A DNA stretch of 64,000 nucleotides from Torreya grandis (lineage: Eukaryota > Streptophyta > Pinopsida > Cupressales > Taxaceae). The notes under the pieces are model-generated. The model worked only from the letters and a program-made list of their open reading frames with translations, ran no database searches and had not been told where the DNA came from. The stretch spans positions 767,001 through 831,000 of the forward strand of contig JARHVA010002004.1 of assembly GCA_037957365.1 (NCBI GenBank), written 5' to 3'. Of the stretch, positions 25,348 to 38,763 are shown piece after piece. Each line of letters begins with the position of its first letter. Position 1 is the stretch's first letter. Position numbers and translations under genes: made by a program.

Positions 25348-25826
25348 TGTTAGGATTATAGAGTGCATATCAATTTTTAATAAAATAAAGACAAAAATAA
25401 AATGCTTAAAATACAACATAATAGAAATAAATATTTAATCTAGTTCAACTAAAATGTGATACATTCACAAAGAAATAGTCAATTCTTTTCTTATTCAGGC
25501 CAATAAATGAAAGGATAAACTTGTAATACATCTTCTATAGTTTTCTCTTCACTCACACTCAGTGTGTCTTCATGTTTACAATGACCTCATATAAAATGAT
25601 GGTTAAATAATAAATTAAAGAATGCACAAACATAATTTCTACCATTAGTTCTATGATTTAATAGTCAATGATCTAAATTTAGTATGAAATTACAATATTT
25701 TACAATGAATTTTTCACCCCCTTCGACCCCCATGGTGAGCTTAGTGAGGAGGGGAGTTATCCCCCTCCATATACCCCCCTTTTGGGTGTTGTGCATTTTA
25801 ATAAGATCAGGGTCTGACATCTAACA
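25348..25826 (-). repeat. C2 3' LTR (left)
   Basis: 479 bp from tgttaggattata to ctaaca, then the polypurine complement atctcccac. It carries left-type diagnostic bases (tagtcaatg, cacccccttcg). Confidence 0.88.
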
Positions 25827-28800
25827 ATCTCCCACATAAATACCGATTGTTGTAACTCCACCACTACAACACTTTCTTGGACTTTTATTTGAACTTTAAC
25901 CTTGACATTTTTCTCATCTTCATTTTTATGTATAAATACCTATTGAAGTTGAACAAATTTCTAACTTCTCCTTTATGACTACCTTTATTAGTATATCTAT
26001 AGGATTCTTTCTTATATGGATATTTTCCAACCTTAGTTGACCATCCTCCAAAACTGCATGAATGAAGTGATAGTTGAGTTTTATATGTTTGGTTCTTGAA
26101 AAGAATGCTTAGCTCTTTGCTAAATTAATCACACTCTAGATACCACTATAAAATCTAAAATATTTCCTATTTGACCTCAACTCTTCCATGAATTGTTGCA
26201 TCCATATCATCTCCTTGATTATTTCTATAGATGAAATATTTTATGCTCTTATATATTTTTGAAATCTAACCAATGTTATTTCACCAATACTTAATACATA
26301 AATTGTGGTGCTCCTCCTTCAATCTAAATATCCAACCATGTTTGCATCAACATGTCCTTCTAGTTTAATATATCATCCTTTATAGCATAATTTTCTATCT
26401 GTGGTCCCTCTCAAGTACCTGAGAATCCACTTGAATGCATGTTAATTCTCCTTTCTTTTATTATTCATAAACCTACTAACAACTCCCATTGCATGCACAT
26501 TGTCTTATCTCAGGAACACCATAACATACATTCAAATTCAAACTATTGAATCATAGGGCACTTTGGACATCTAATTTATTTCTTTCTACATTTTATAACT
26601 CTATTCTTTGTTTAATTTGATGTGCCCTCCCAAATGTGTACTCATTAGTTTTACATTTTGCATATTGAACCTGAATAACACCTTCTTTATTTATTCTTAT
26701 TGTGACAATGTTAACTTTTTATTTTTCCTATCTCTTGTTATTCTCATACCAGGGATTTGTTTTACAACACACAAATCATTCATAGCAAATAAATTTGACA
26801 TTTTTCCTTTGAGATCATTTATATCATGCATGTTAGACCCTAGAACAAGAATGTCATCTACACACAATAAAAAAATAATATATGTGTGATTCTCTAATCT
26901 CTTAAAATAGACACAGTGGTTAAAATGACATGTAATATAACCTTGTTGTATCATAAACATGTCAAATTTCAAATACCATTACCTTGGAGCTTCCTTTAGG
27001 CCATAAAAACTCTTCTTAAACTTGCACACCATTTTCTCATTACCTTTGACTTGTTATCCCTATCATTGCTCCATATATATTTCCTCCTCCAAGTCACCAT
27101 GAATGAAAATAGTCTTCACATTGAACAATTCAAGGTGAAAATCTTATATTAATACCAAGCTTAAAATAATTATTATGGAAGTCATTTTAACAACTAGAGA
27201 AAATATTTCATCAAAATCTATACCTTTTTTTTGTGAAAACTCATTTAAAACAAGTATGTCTTTGTACCTCTTTTTGCCTCAATCTTCTTCCTTCAACCTA
27301 TAAACCCATTTATTTTATAATGCTCTTTTACCTATAGGAAACTGAACTAAATTCCATGTTTAGTTATGTGCCAGGGAGTCCATCTCATTTTTCATGGCTT
27401 TCTCTCCCTTGTTTTTATTTTCTATATGTATTTCTTGTTCATAGGTTTCTAGCTCACCATAATCAATCAATAATAAATAATAAAGTGAAGGGGAGTATCA
27501 TTCAGGGAGTCTAGTTACTCTAGTATATCTTCTAACTACACTTTCATTAGTCTAAGGTACTTTTTATTTTTTTATTTGTGTCATATATAATATTATATCT
27601 CTTTTGGAATTTTATTTTTAGTGATTTCATCAAGTACAACATATTCTATATTTGGATTTTCTTATTTCTTTAACTAAAACTAATCTCTATACATAACCTT
27701 CTCATTAAACATCACATATCTACTCCTAATGATTTTATGATTTTTAAAATCCCATAAATAATAACAAAAATATTTAAATCCATCTTTAATAAAAGTAAAT
27801 TTATTTGATTTTTCTTCAATCTTCGTTCTATTTTATTTATCAATATCGACAAATGCTTCACAACAAAAAGTCTTTAAAAATGAATAGTCTACCTTTATAC
27901 CTATCTATGCTTCCTCTAAAATGCTACCATCCAAAATAATTAAAAGAATTTTTTTATTAAGTAAATAATAGTATCCATAACATCCATCCAAAGTTATAAG
28001 GGTAACCTTTCATGTACTATCATGTTCCTTGCACACTCTATGATTGTCCTATTCATCCTTTCTAACACATCATTTTGTTTTGGTGTTCTTGAAACCATCT
28101 TTTATCTATGAGTCCAATGGGAAGACCCATAATTATCAAATTTGTTGTTGTAATATTCACCTCCATTATCTGATCTCACACACTTTAACTTATTTCTTGT
28201 CTCATTATCAACGAAAGCTTTCCATTTCCTAAAAGTATTTAAAACATTAGCTTTTTTTCATATGCAATAAACTCAATTTTTTATAGTTCATCATCAATAA
28301 AAATAACATAATAGGAACAACCATAAAAATATGATACCTAAGCAAGTACCCATACATATGTGTGCAAAATATATAACTTTTAATCCTTCTTTGTCTTCCC
28401 AAATCTGAAAAATATGACTCTCTTCTATTTTCCATACATAGAGTACTAATAAAAATCCAAATCCACCTTCTTTAAATCTAGCAACAAATTATTTGACTGG
28501 AAAAATTGCATTCCCTTCTCGCTCATATGACCAGGTGTGTGGTTCCATAATTTTATATCCTCTTTTGCAAAATATATAGTAATGAAAGATTCAACCTTAC
28601 CTAATATACAAATTTAATGTGCCTCCCTTTAATACATTTGATATTACCAATGATCCTTTAGTGAACTTCCATGAATTTTCTACAAATGTAATTATGCAAT
28701 CTCCACTTCCAAATTACCCTCCTAAAATTAGATTTCTTTGAAATTCAAGAACATGCCTCACATTATTTAGAAAAAAATTATTTCTATTCTATAATCTTAT

Positions 28801-29820
28801 CTGTATCTTACTCACTCGAATAATTTTACAAGGTTTTACCATCACCGAAATAAACTTCTCCAAAACCAAATTGAACATAGTCTTGAAAATATTTCATATG
28901 GGGTGTTGCATGAAATGAAGCCCCTTAATCTAACACCAAGGGATAATTAATATTATCTAATGAAAGGATTAAAATATATTTCAACACATCACCTTTTACA
29001 TTTACTTCTTGATATTTATCTTGTTGATGCCCTTGTTTCCCACACATCTATCACACACACATTACTCTGGATATAGATATGTCCTTCTTAGACTTCCCAT
29101 GATTCCCTTGGCCATTTTCTCTATCATATTTTCCTCTCCTATTCTCCATAGTCAAAACATTACCTAATGTCTCACCTATGCATTTTTATCACATTTTCTC
29201 ATTAAGAATAGCACTAATAACATCATCAAACTTTAATGTCTTCAAATCAGAGATAAAATTACCCACAACCATGGCCAAGTCATTCCATCTTTCTAGAAAT
29301 GATCACAAAATGAAAAGAGCCTTAAACTCATCCTCAATGTTTACTCCTATAGAGCTTAAATTATTTTTGACCATGTTAAATTAATTTAAATGTTTAGCTA
29401 CATACCCACCTTTTGACATCTTCGAATTAAGTAAATTCTTTATAAGAAATACCTTTTTGTAGGTTGAAGGTTTTTCTTACAGCTTATAAAATTACTTTAT
29501 CACATCTATTTTTGTCTTTTGTTTTGAAATATTGAAGGCCATCGATGTTATCAAGCATAACCATATTGTTCCTAATGCCCTTAATTCAAGAACCCCCATT
29601 ATTTATCCTTCATAGTTACTGACTTCTTTTCTATTTTTCCTAATGATAGGAAAATATCCTTATGATATAGATAGTCCTCTATTTTAATCTTCCATAGTTG
29701 GTAGTTTTGGCCATTGAAATTATCAACCTTAAACTTGCCTTCCTTCACCATTGTTCCCATTCAAACCAAGCACACTTTTATTTTTAATATTTTATCCGCT
29801 AAATAAACCTTTGGATCTTA
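25827..29820 (-). pseudogene. C2 gag-pol pseudogene
   Basis: The reverse transcriptase segment 26697-26972 is open and contains KFDMFMIQQGY, YFKRL, CVDD (YVDD with Tyr changed to Cys, 26853-26864) and QIPGMRITRDRKNKKLTLSQ. The integrase region is at 28247-28435, in a shifted frame. Gag is near 29180-29520. The order matches C1. Stops and frameshifts throughout. Confidence 0.83.
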
Positions 29821-29827
29821 TGCTAAT

Positions 29828-30281
29828 TCTTACAAAAATAGATCATAGATTAATATTAATAAAATAAAATACAAAAAACACAACACAAGGGAAATACAAA
29901 TTTAATGTGGTTCTCCCAAAATGGGCTACTTCCAGACACAAATAGCTAGTTATTCTCTTATTTAGTTAAAAAAATGAATGAATAAACCTGAAATACATCC
30001 ACTGTAATGTCCTTTTCACTCACACTTAGTGTGAAACCATGATTATAATGTAATCATATCAAATTAAGGATACATATGAGGAAAAAATGCACCAAAATAA
30101 TTTCTATCATTAGATTTGTGACCTAATAGTGAATCCTCCAAATTTACTATGAAATAAAAATATTTTACAATGATTTTTTAACCCCTACGATGACCTTATT
30201 GAGGGCTATTTCCCCCCACCCCACCCCCCCCCCCCACACCCCATATGTCAGGAATTGGGCATTAGAATCTAACATTTAATA
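29828..30281 (-). repeat. C2 5' LTR (right)
   Basis: 454 bp ending aacatttaata. It contains a 12-C run (30224-30235) at the palindrome hotspot of this LTR. Confidence 0.85.
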
Positions 30282-30510
30282 GCAATCAATGATGTCTAAA
30301 TAAAATCTAAGGCATAATCATTTTGAAATAATAAAATAAAATATTTAAAAAAAAAACATATTTCACCATTTATAAAAAATTATAAGAAAGAGACAAAGAT
30401 TACTAAAAAAAATATAGTGAGGCTCATGATGATTAGATGTAATCCCAATAACCATCAGAATAAATCATAGATGGATAATTTTTTTTCTTCATATACATTT
30501 CAAACAATAT
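30282..30510. other. Truncated right flank of C2
   Basis: Matches 12646 to about 12870, then stops abruptly near 30511, where sequence equivalent to about 6130 begins. This is the inner join of the U2 duplication. Confidence 0.7.
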
Positions 30511-31643
30511 TCATTTTTTAAGGTTAATCATCATTGCTAAGGTGTCTTCACCCTTAGGACTAGTCTCACACCTACAGCCTCTTTCCCTCACATTTACACT
30601 TGGGGAATCTTATCATTATTATCTCAACTAGAATTTGGACCATTCCATCCCCTCATCATCTTGATCGTCGCCCCATGATGTCTTTCAAGTGGCCATTCAG
30701 TTCATTCCTATATGCATACCCCATCGATGGGGTAATGGTTTTTATTTGAAGGACCATTACTCCCCACTTACCAATTTAAGATTCAAAATATTATACCTAC
30801 CCCCTACTCCCCCATCTCCTTGCCCAAACCAACATCTCCATAGCCTCTCCTACACATATACATCCTTAAACCTCCCTAAAGCACTTAAATTAATCCATAT
30901 TAATGCCTAACCAAATCTATAAGGTTCTAAAATTTACATCCTCCTCAAACTTTATATAATTATTTAAAACTATAAAATTCTTATGAATGTATAATTCATT
31001 AATTCATTTTGATCCTCTCCCACCACCCTATAATTAAATAAGCATAGAACTATTTGGAAATAACTTGAAAGCCTTGGAACTTTTAAATGTATATATAAGA
31101 TCTCTTATCCTTCATACTCTCATTAAATCCCCATTATCATTGCATCTAAGAAGATATTAATCCTTTCATGCTTAGTTGAGATTTTGAAGCCAACATTATC
31201 AAGCAATCCAACAAGAAAGACAATAATCCTTGGAGAATCCATTTAAAAATCTTGGAGGGAAGATAAGAGAAGCAAGATGATAGTATGAATTTTATTATAA
31301 TTTTTTATTGATGCCATATTATCTCATTTTGATGTTCTTTATAACTTTTTGGTTAAGTTATTATATAAAATATATTGAATCTATAGCTCAAAATTTACAA
31401 GCATACACCATCTATTGAAAAATTAACCTTAAATGGTTGGTAATTTTTGTAAGCTAAAATCATTCATTTTGAATGACTCACACATCAAAAACAATAAATT
31501 AAACTACATTCACTATAGTTAAATAAATCATATAATTATTCACATATTGACATTTAAAAAAATAAACAATCATATTTTGAATAATAAAATAAAACCTATA
31601 ATAGTAAAAAAACTTCCTTTCTTTAAAAAACCTCACTTGTAAG
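30511..31643. other. Second promoter/leader copy in U2
   Basis: Matches about 6130-7496. About 235 bp are missing at 30764-30769, with ccactt microhomology at the join. TATA-like tataattaa is near 31030 and tatatataag near 31090, followed by the ctctcatt pyrimidine-rich stretch. It ends gtaag (31639-31643) at C3. No gene. Confidence 0.6.
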
Positions 31644-32061
31644 TGTTAGGAATATAGAATTCATAGTAATTTTTAATAAAATAAAGATAGAAATGAAATG
31701 CATAAAACACAACACAAGAGAAATATAGATTTAATTTAGTTCACCTAAAATGTGATAAATTCACAAAGAAATTGTCAGTTCTTCTCTTATTTAGTCAAAC
31801 AAATGAAGGGACAAACATGTAATATATCTAATGTAATTTTTTATTCACTCACACTTAGTGTGTCATGGTGTTTAAAATTCCATAATATCAAAGTAGGTTT
31901 ACATATTAGGGCAAAAATATACCAATATAATTTCAACCATTAGATTTATGACTTAATAGTCAATGTTCTAGATTTTATATGAAATTACAATAGTTTACAG
32001 TGCATTTTTCACCTGTTGGACCCCTCTAGTGAGGTTAGTCAAGGTGAGTTACCACCCATAA

Positions 32062-32096
<35 letters not shown>

Positions 32097-32144
32097 ATTT
32101 TAGGAGATACGCATTATAATGAGTTTAGGCTCTACCATCCAACA
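31644..32144 (-). repeat. C3 3' LTR (left)
   Basis: 501 bp, enlarged by the 34-C run at 32063-32096. It ends ccatccaaca and is followed by atctcccacttgg, the complement of a polypurine tract. Confidence 0.9.
32063..32096. repeat. Poly-C run in C3 LTR
   Basis: Thirty-four C residues at the C-rich arm of the LTR palindrome. The proline-run frame crossing it is not a gene. Confidence 0.97.
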
Positions 32145-35100
32145 ATCTCCCACTTGGAGACCAATTATTGTAACTCTACCACTACAACTTTTCCTTGGAA
32201 TTCTATTTGAACTTTAACTGTGACATATTTTTCATCTTCCTTGTTATTCCTAAAGAACTATTAAAGTTTAAAAACCTTCCATCTTCTCTTTTTTGACTAC
32301 CTTTTTTAACATATCTATAGGATTAAATCTTATATGGACCTTTTATAACTTGGGTTGACCATCCTCCAAAACTGAATGAATGAAGTGATACCTAAGTTAA
32401 ATATGTTTATTTATTTAATGGAATGCTTGGTACTTTACTAAATTAATCATAATATGGATACAACTATACAACCTAAAATCTTCCATATTTTAACTCAACT
32501 CCTCCATGAAATCTTGCATCCATATCATCTCCTTGCTTGCTTCTATAGCTGCAACATATTATTCCTTTATAGTTGACAAAGGAACTACTTATGTATTTTT
32601 GAAATTTAACTAATTGTTATGTCGCCAATAGTGAATACATAACCTATGGTGATCCTCTTACCATCTAAATCTATGACCATGTCTGCATCAACATATCCTT
32701 GTAGGTTAATATCTAACCCTTTATATCATAATTATCTATCAGTGGTCACTCTCAAGTACCTAAGAATCTACTTGAATGTGTTCCAATGCTCCTTTGTTAT
32801 ATTATTCATAAACCCACTGAAAACACCCATTGAATGCATAATGTGGTATCTCATGCACACCATAACATACATTAAACTTCCAAATACTAAATCATATGGA
32901 AATTTGGACAGGTAATTGATTTATTTTTGCATTTTAGGACTCTATTCTTACTTAAATTTGAAGTACACTCCCATATGTGTACTCACTAGTTTTACATCTT
33001 GCATATTGAACCTGAATAATACCTTCTTGATGTATTCTTATTGAGATAATGTCAATTTTTTATTTTCCCTATCTCTTGTTATTCTCATACCAAGGATTTG
33101 TTTTATAGCACCCAAAACCTTCATAGCAAATGAATTTTCTAGTTTTATCTTAATATGATTTATATCATGTATTCTAGACCCTATAAAAATCATGTCATCT
33201 ACATACAATAAAAATATAATATATATGCCATTATATAATCTCTTAAAATAGACATAGTGGTCAAAATTACATCTACTATAACCTTGTTCTGTCATAAACA
33301 TGTCAAATTTTAAATACCATTGCCTTGGAGCTTGTTTTAGGCCATAAAAACTCTTCTTCAACTTGCACACCATTTTCTCCTTACCATTGACTTCATATTC
33401 CTATCACCACTCCATATATATTTCCTCTTCCAAGTCATCATGAAGGAAAATAGTCTTCACATCTAACTATTCAAGGTGTAAATCTTATACCATTACCAAA
33501 ATTAAAACAGTTCTTATGGATGTCATTTTAACAAGTGGAGAAAATATTTCATCAAAATATATAACTTTCCTTTGTACAAACCCCTTAAAAAAAGTATGGC
33601 CTTGTACCTCTTTTTACCTCTATCTTATTCCTTGAACCTATAAACCCATTTATTTTACAATGCTTTTTTACCTACAGGGAATTGAACTAAATCCCATGTT
33701 TGGTTATGTACCAAGGAGTCCATCTTATTTTTCATGCCTTGCTCTCACTTATTTCTGGTTTCTACATGCATTGCTTCTTCATTGGTTTCTATCTCACCAG
33801 CATCAATCAATAATAAATAAAAAATTAAAGGAGAATAATGTTTAGGGAGTCTAGTTACTCTAGTAGATCTTCTAACTACACTTTAATGAGTTTGAGGTAC
33901 TTTTTATTATTTTAGTTATTACACGTATAATATTTTATCACTTTTGGAATTTTATTTTTAGTGATTTCATCAAGTACAACATATTCCATATATATGGATT
34001 TTCTTATTTCTTTCACTGTAACTAATCTATGTATATAAAATTCTCATTAAAGATCACATCTCTACTCCAAATGATTTTTTAATTTTCAAAATCCCACAAA
34101 TAGTAATAAAAATCATTAAATTCATGTTCAATAAAAGTACATTTATTATATTTTACTTCAATCTTACTTCTATTTTCTTTATCAATATGGAAAAATGATT
34201 CACAACCAAAAGTCTTTAAAAATGAATAGTCTACCTTTATACCTTTTTGTCCTTCCCCTACAATACCACCATCCAAAGTAATTAAAAGACTTCTATTTAT
34301 TAAGTAAACTAAAATATCCATAGCAACTATCAAAAACTATAAGACTAACCTAACATGCAATATCATACTCCATGCATAATCCATGATTGTCCTATTCATC
34401 CATTAGGACACATCATTTTGTTGTGGTGTTCTAGAAACCATCTTCTATCTATGAGTCCAAAGGGATGATGCATAATTATCCAATTCTTTTTCGTAATATT
34501 CACCTCCATTATCTGATTTAACACACTTCAACTTATTTCATTTCTCACTCTTAACCAAATATTTCCAATGCACAAAAGTATTCAAAACATCATATTTTTT
34601 TCATATGCAATAAACCCAAGATTTTCTATTTGCATCATCAATAAAACCCACATAATAAAAATTACCATAAATAGAGGATACTTAAACTAGTACCCATACA
34701 TCTGAGTGCACAAGATCTAACCTTTCATCCTTCTTTGTCTTCCCAACTCTGAGAAATTTGACTTTGTTCTATTTTCCATAAACATAATTCTCACAAAAAT
34801 CAAAATCCATCTTCTTTAAATCTAGAAAAAAAATCTTTGAGTAGAGAACTTTTATCCCCTTCTAACTCAGGTGCCCAAATGTATGGTCCCATAATTTTAT
34901 ATCCTCTTCTGTAGGAGATAAATCAAGGGAAGAGTCAACATTACCTGTATATAAATTTAATGTTTATACCTTTTCTCCTTTTGATATTACCAATGATCCT
35001 TTATTGACCTTCCATGACTTTTTTGCAAATGTAACTATGCAACCTTCACTTCCCAACTACCCTGATAAAATTAGATTTATTCTCAATTCAAGAATATGAC

Positions 35101-36198
35101 TCACATTTTTCAGCAACCATTTATTTATATTTTATAATTTTATACTTATCTTACCCTTTCAAATAATTTTACAAGGTTCACCATCATTGAAATAACCTTG
35201 TCCAAAATAACCTTGAACATAGTCTTTAAAATATTTCCTAAGGGGTGTAGTATGAAATGAAGCCCTTGAATCTAACTCCCAAAAACCATCAATATTATAT
35301 AATGAAAGTATTAAAATATCTTGTAATATATAAACTTCTACATTTACTTCATGATTTTTATCTTGTTGTCCTTCTTGTTGTCCTTTTCAAAACCAATAAT
35401 CTTTATTTAGGTGTCATTTCTTCCCTCAGATATATCACACCAATATTCTTCTGGATTTGGATCTTCCCTTCTTATGCTAACCATGATTCTCTAGGCTGTT
35501 TTATTCATCATTTTGACCTCTCCTATTCTCCATAGTAAAAACATTACCTAATGTCTCACCTATGCTTTTTCATCACATTTTCTCATTAAGAATAACACAA
35601 ATAACATCATCAAACAATTAAAGTGTTTAAATCAAATATAAAATTATGTACAACCATGACTAAGCCATTGTATCTTTTAATCAATGAGCATAGAATCAAA
35701 ATATCCCTAAACTCATCATCAATGTTAATTCAGACAAATCTTAAATAATATATGACCATGTTAAATTCATTTAAATTTTCAACAAAATACCCACCTTCTG
35801 ACATATCCATATTAAATAAATGCTTTATAAGAAATACCTTGTTATATGTTGAAGGTTTTTCTTACAATCTATCCAATGAATTTATCACATCCATTATTGT
35901 CTTTTATTTTGAAATATTGAAGGCGATCGATGTTTCCAAACACAACTATATTATTACTAATGCCTTTATGTCAAGAACCTCCCATTATTTATCTGTCATA
36001 GTCACTGACTTCTTTGCTATTTCACTGAATGATAGGAAAATATCCTTATGATATAGATAGTCCTCCATTTTAATCTTCCATAGTTGATAATTTTGGCCAT
36101 TGGACTTCTCAACCTTAAACTTACCTTCTTCCACCATTACTCCCATTCAAACTAGGAAACCCTTTTTCATATGATTTTATCTACCAAATATATATTTG
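32145..36198 (-). pseudogene. C3 gag-pol pseudogene with best-preserved RT
   Basis: 33038-33373 is an open 111-codon reverse transcriptase segment with KKSFYGLKQAPRQWYLKFD, YVDD at 33194-33205 and GMRITRDRENKKLTLSQ, clear copia palm-domain wording. 34079-34333 keeps the integrase C-terminal part (FGCESFFHIDKENRSK, WDFEN). Gag lies near 35550-35890 in broken frames. RNase H is about 32200-33000. It is not functional as a whole. Confidence 0.87.
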
Positions 36199-36210
36199 GC
36201 TCTAATACCA
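36199..36210 (-). other. C3 primer-binding site
   Basis: The minus strand reads TGGTATTAGAGC, one change from the initiator-Met tRNA complement, two bases from the LTR. Confidence 0.88.
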
Positions 36211-36212
36211 AT

Positions 36213-36673
36213 TTTTAGGAATATAAAATATATATAAATATTAATAAAATAAAATACAAAAAACATAACATAAAATAAAAATAGATTTAATGTCGATCTC
36301 CCAAAATAGGCTACATCCACATAAAAATAGCCAATTATTTTTTTAATTAGTTTGAAAAATGAGGGAATAAACCTAAAATAAAACCACTATAATTTTATCT
36401 TCACTTGCACTCAGTGTGCCGCCATGATTACAAGGCCCTCATATCGAATGAGTGTTACATATTAGGGCAAAATACACCAAAATAATTTCTACATTTAGAT
36501 TTGGAACCTAATAGTCAATGGTATAGAATTACTATGAAGTTACAATATCTTACAATACATTTTTTACCCACCTAAACCCACATGGAGACCTTAGTGGGGG
36601 GCATTGCCCCACACCCTCACCTTCCATGTTAGGAGTTGGGCATTATAATAAGATTAGTCTCCACCATCTAATA
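36213..36673 (-). repeat. C3 5' LTR (right)
   Basis: 461 bp, from ttttaggaatat to ccatctaata. Mostly right-type diagnostic bases (acccaccta), though it has the left-type tagtcaatgg. Confidence 0.88.
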
Positions 36674-37400
36674 GTAAACAATGATGTTGAAATAAAATAA
36701 AAGGCTTAATAATTTTGAAATAATAACATAGAATACTAAAAAAAAAATATTTCATCATTTAAATAAAAATCATAATAAAAAGACAAAGATTACTAAAAGA
36801 AAAAACCCACGACGCTCATGATGAGGAGATGCAATCCCAAGAAACATAAGAATAAAACATACAGGGATAAAAATATTTGTTTTTTAATAGAAATTGTAAA
36901 TAATATTCAAAAAACCTATGACATTATGGCTCATAGCCTTAGTGAGGTATAGAATACCTCCCCTATAAATAATGATAGCTAAGCAAAATCCATGGATTGG
37001 TCATGCCAAAAAACACTAATGGATATAGACATGTGTCTCCTAAAATGTTCATTTGTGAATCCTGAGGTGTGCACCCAATTTTTCATTCCTACATAAGATA
37101 AATTAAATAAACCCATACTAATAAAAAAATTATGTTTCCATTAAAATCAACTATAATTTAAGAATTCAAGAAATGATGGCAAGGGAACATTTTATTTTTA
37201 AATTTTCAAAAAATATTTAAAACCATATTAGAATTTTTTTAATTATTTGGATTATAACCCTAGTGAGGTATTAAAAAACTCATCTATATGTAGTCATATC
37301 AACTAACAAAAAATAGTCTTGTAGTCACTACTATTCTTCCTATCATCCCATATGCCAAACACTTGATATCATCTTCCCTTACAAAACATCACAAATGAAA
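36674..37400. other. Leader continuation after C3
   Basis: Counterpart of 12646-13476 without the TAA expansion and lacking about 60 bp near 37140. No genes. Confidence 0.5.
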
Positions 37401-37890
37401 TGTGATGGACCAATGGGAATGAAGAAAGGATTATGGTGCATGTAGTTCAACATTAAATAGTATAATGATCAGAGAATTAAATCTGAGGTGATGGCTAATA
37501 ATTGTAGGGTGATGAGGTGTTAATTCCTCATCACCTTGAACTGGGTGTATTCATTTTGTGGGTTGTGCATTATCAACCAAAGTTTAAATGGTCACATTTT
37601 TGTGACCACTTGGATTTTTTGTGGTGATTTTACCATTTCCAATCGATTAGACCTCCAAAATGGCACCATAATGACCCCTTGCATGGTAATCAAAACCATG
37701 GGTCCATACTACCATGTGATATGTTTAAAACTAGAACCAAAAAGTTGACACATTAATATATCCATCACTATCAATTTTATGTTTTGATGTGCCACGGTTT
37801 AAATACCACATAAACATAAAATTAAGTCTTAGGATTTTTGAGTCCTTTTGCTTAACGGGGTGTAGACAAAATAAAGTTGAAGAGACCAAA
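37401..37890. other. Hairpin-bearing conserved block, U2
   Basis: Counterpart of 13477-13950. The inverted repeat is ggtgatgagg at 37508-37517 with cctcatcacc at 37526-37535: a perfect 10-bp stem with an 8-base loop. A 70-codon + frame (37536-37748) has a counterpart at 13651-13836, but shows no known motif. Confidence 0.45.
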
Positions 37891-38763
37891 TTAAGGTCCT
37901 TTTTTGTTTTTATGATGATAGATTTGATTTCATTTTAAATAAATCACTAAATAAATATTTATTTGTAATTAAAATGAAAAATTAAAAGATTGGAATTAAA
38001 ATTAAATTAAGGCTTTGTTTTGCACTTTATAATCTCTGAAAGCTTTCAAGAAGGATGTATTTTATTTTTGAAAAGCCAGGACTTGCCATATTAATTTTAC
38101 TATTTGTATATTTTATTAACCTGGTAATCACTCTTAGAAAAATGTGTTTGTAAATATGAATAATTAAATAATAAACAATATTATAAACTTTGTTTTTATT
38201 TTGTGTTGTCGATATATATGATAACTCGAAAAAATAAAAAAAATTAGATTTATTTTGAAACATTACATAAGCTTTGGTTATATGTGACATAGGTACAAGA
38301 ATTACACAAATTTATTATATAAGTGGTACGTATTTTTATTTGGCCTATTTATTTACAACTTTAGTATACTTTCAAAAAGTGTATCTTTACAGCCTGGATC
38401 TATTGTACTTTTTTCCCCCAATATTGGTTTTATACATAATTAAAATTTTATATATTTATGAATTCATTTAAGATTTTTATTTTGTAAAAAATAATATCAT
38501 GTTTTCTTAGAAGTATACCACATGCAATGATATAAGTGCATTGTATGTTTATGTAAATTTATTTATGCTTTGTAACTAATATTTGGAATTGTAGGAATTT
38601 ATTTTTTATAATGAAATGTTTTACTTTTTCTCTTCCAAATTTTAAAAATAGTTTAGGATTTGTATTTTATGGTTGAAATCAACTTCCTTATATATTGTTT
38701 TAACCAAATCTTATTTTTACTTTTTTACCAATGTTTTTTCTTAAATCAGTGTAAGTTTTATAC
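37891..38763. other. AT-rich sequence, nothing recognised, U2
   Basis: Counterpart of 13951-14989. No domain in any frame. Confidence 0.5.

Larger units (their letters stand above)
25348..30281 (-). mobile_element. Ty1/copia element C2, minus strand, dead
   Basis: 4934 bp, with both LTRs. The left flank is gtaag and the right flank is gcaat (30282-30286), a mutated target duplication. Flanks on both sides match those of C1, C3 and C5, so this is a duplicate of one insertion. The primer site is largely lost (around 29814-29825). Confidence 0.9.
31644..36673 (-). mobile_element. Ty1/copia element C3, minus strand, dead
   Basis: 5030 bp. Left flank gtaag, right flank gtaaa (36674-36678). The primer site 36199-36210 keeps 11 of 12 bases. 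It holds the longest reverse transcriptase frame of the five copies. It is the second product of the 6.5-kb duplication inside U2 and leads into the long right flank at 36674. Confidence 0.91.

Noticed and set aside
32016..32210. ORF with a poly-proline run
   Set aside because: Produced by the 34-C tract in the C3 LTR.
24070..36680. Origin of the C2/C3 duplication by LTR-LTR crossover
   Set aside because: The joins lie outside the LTRs, at the equivalents of about 6130 and 12870.
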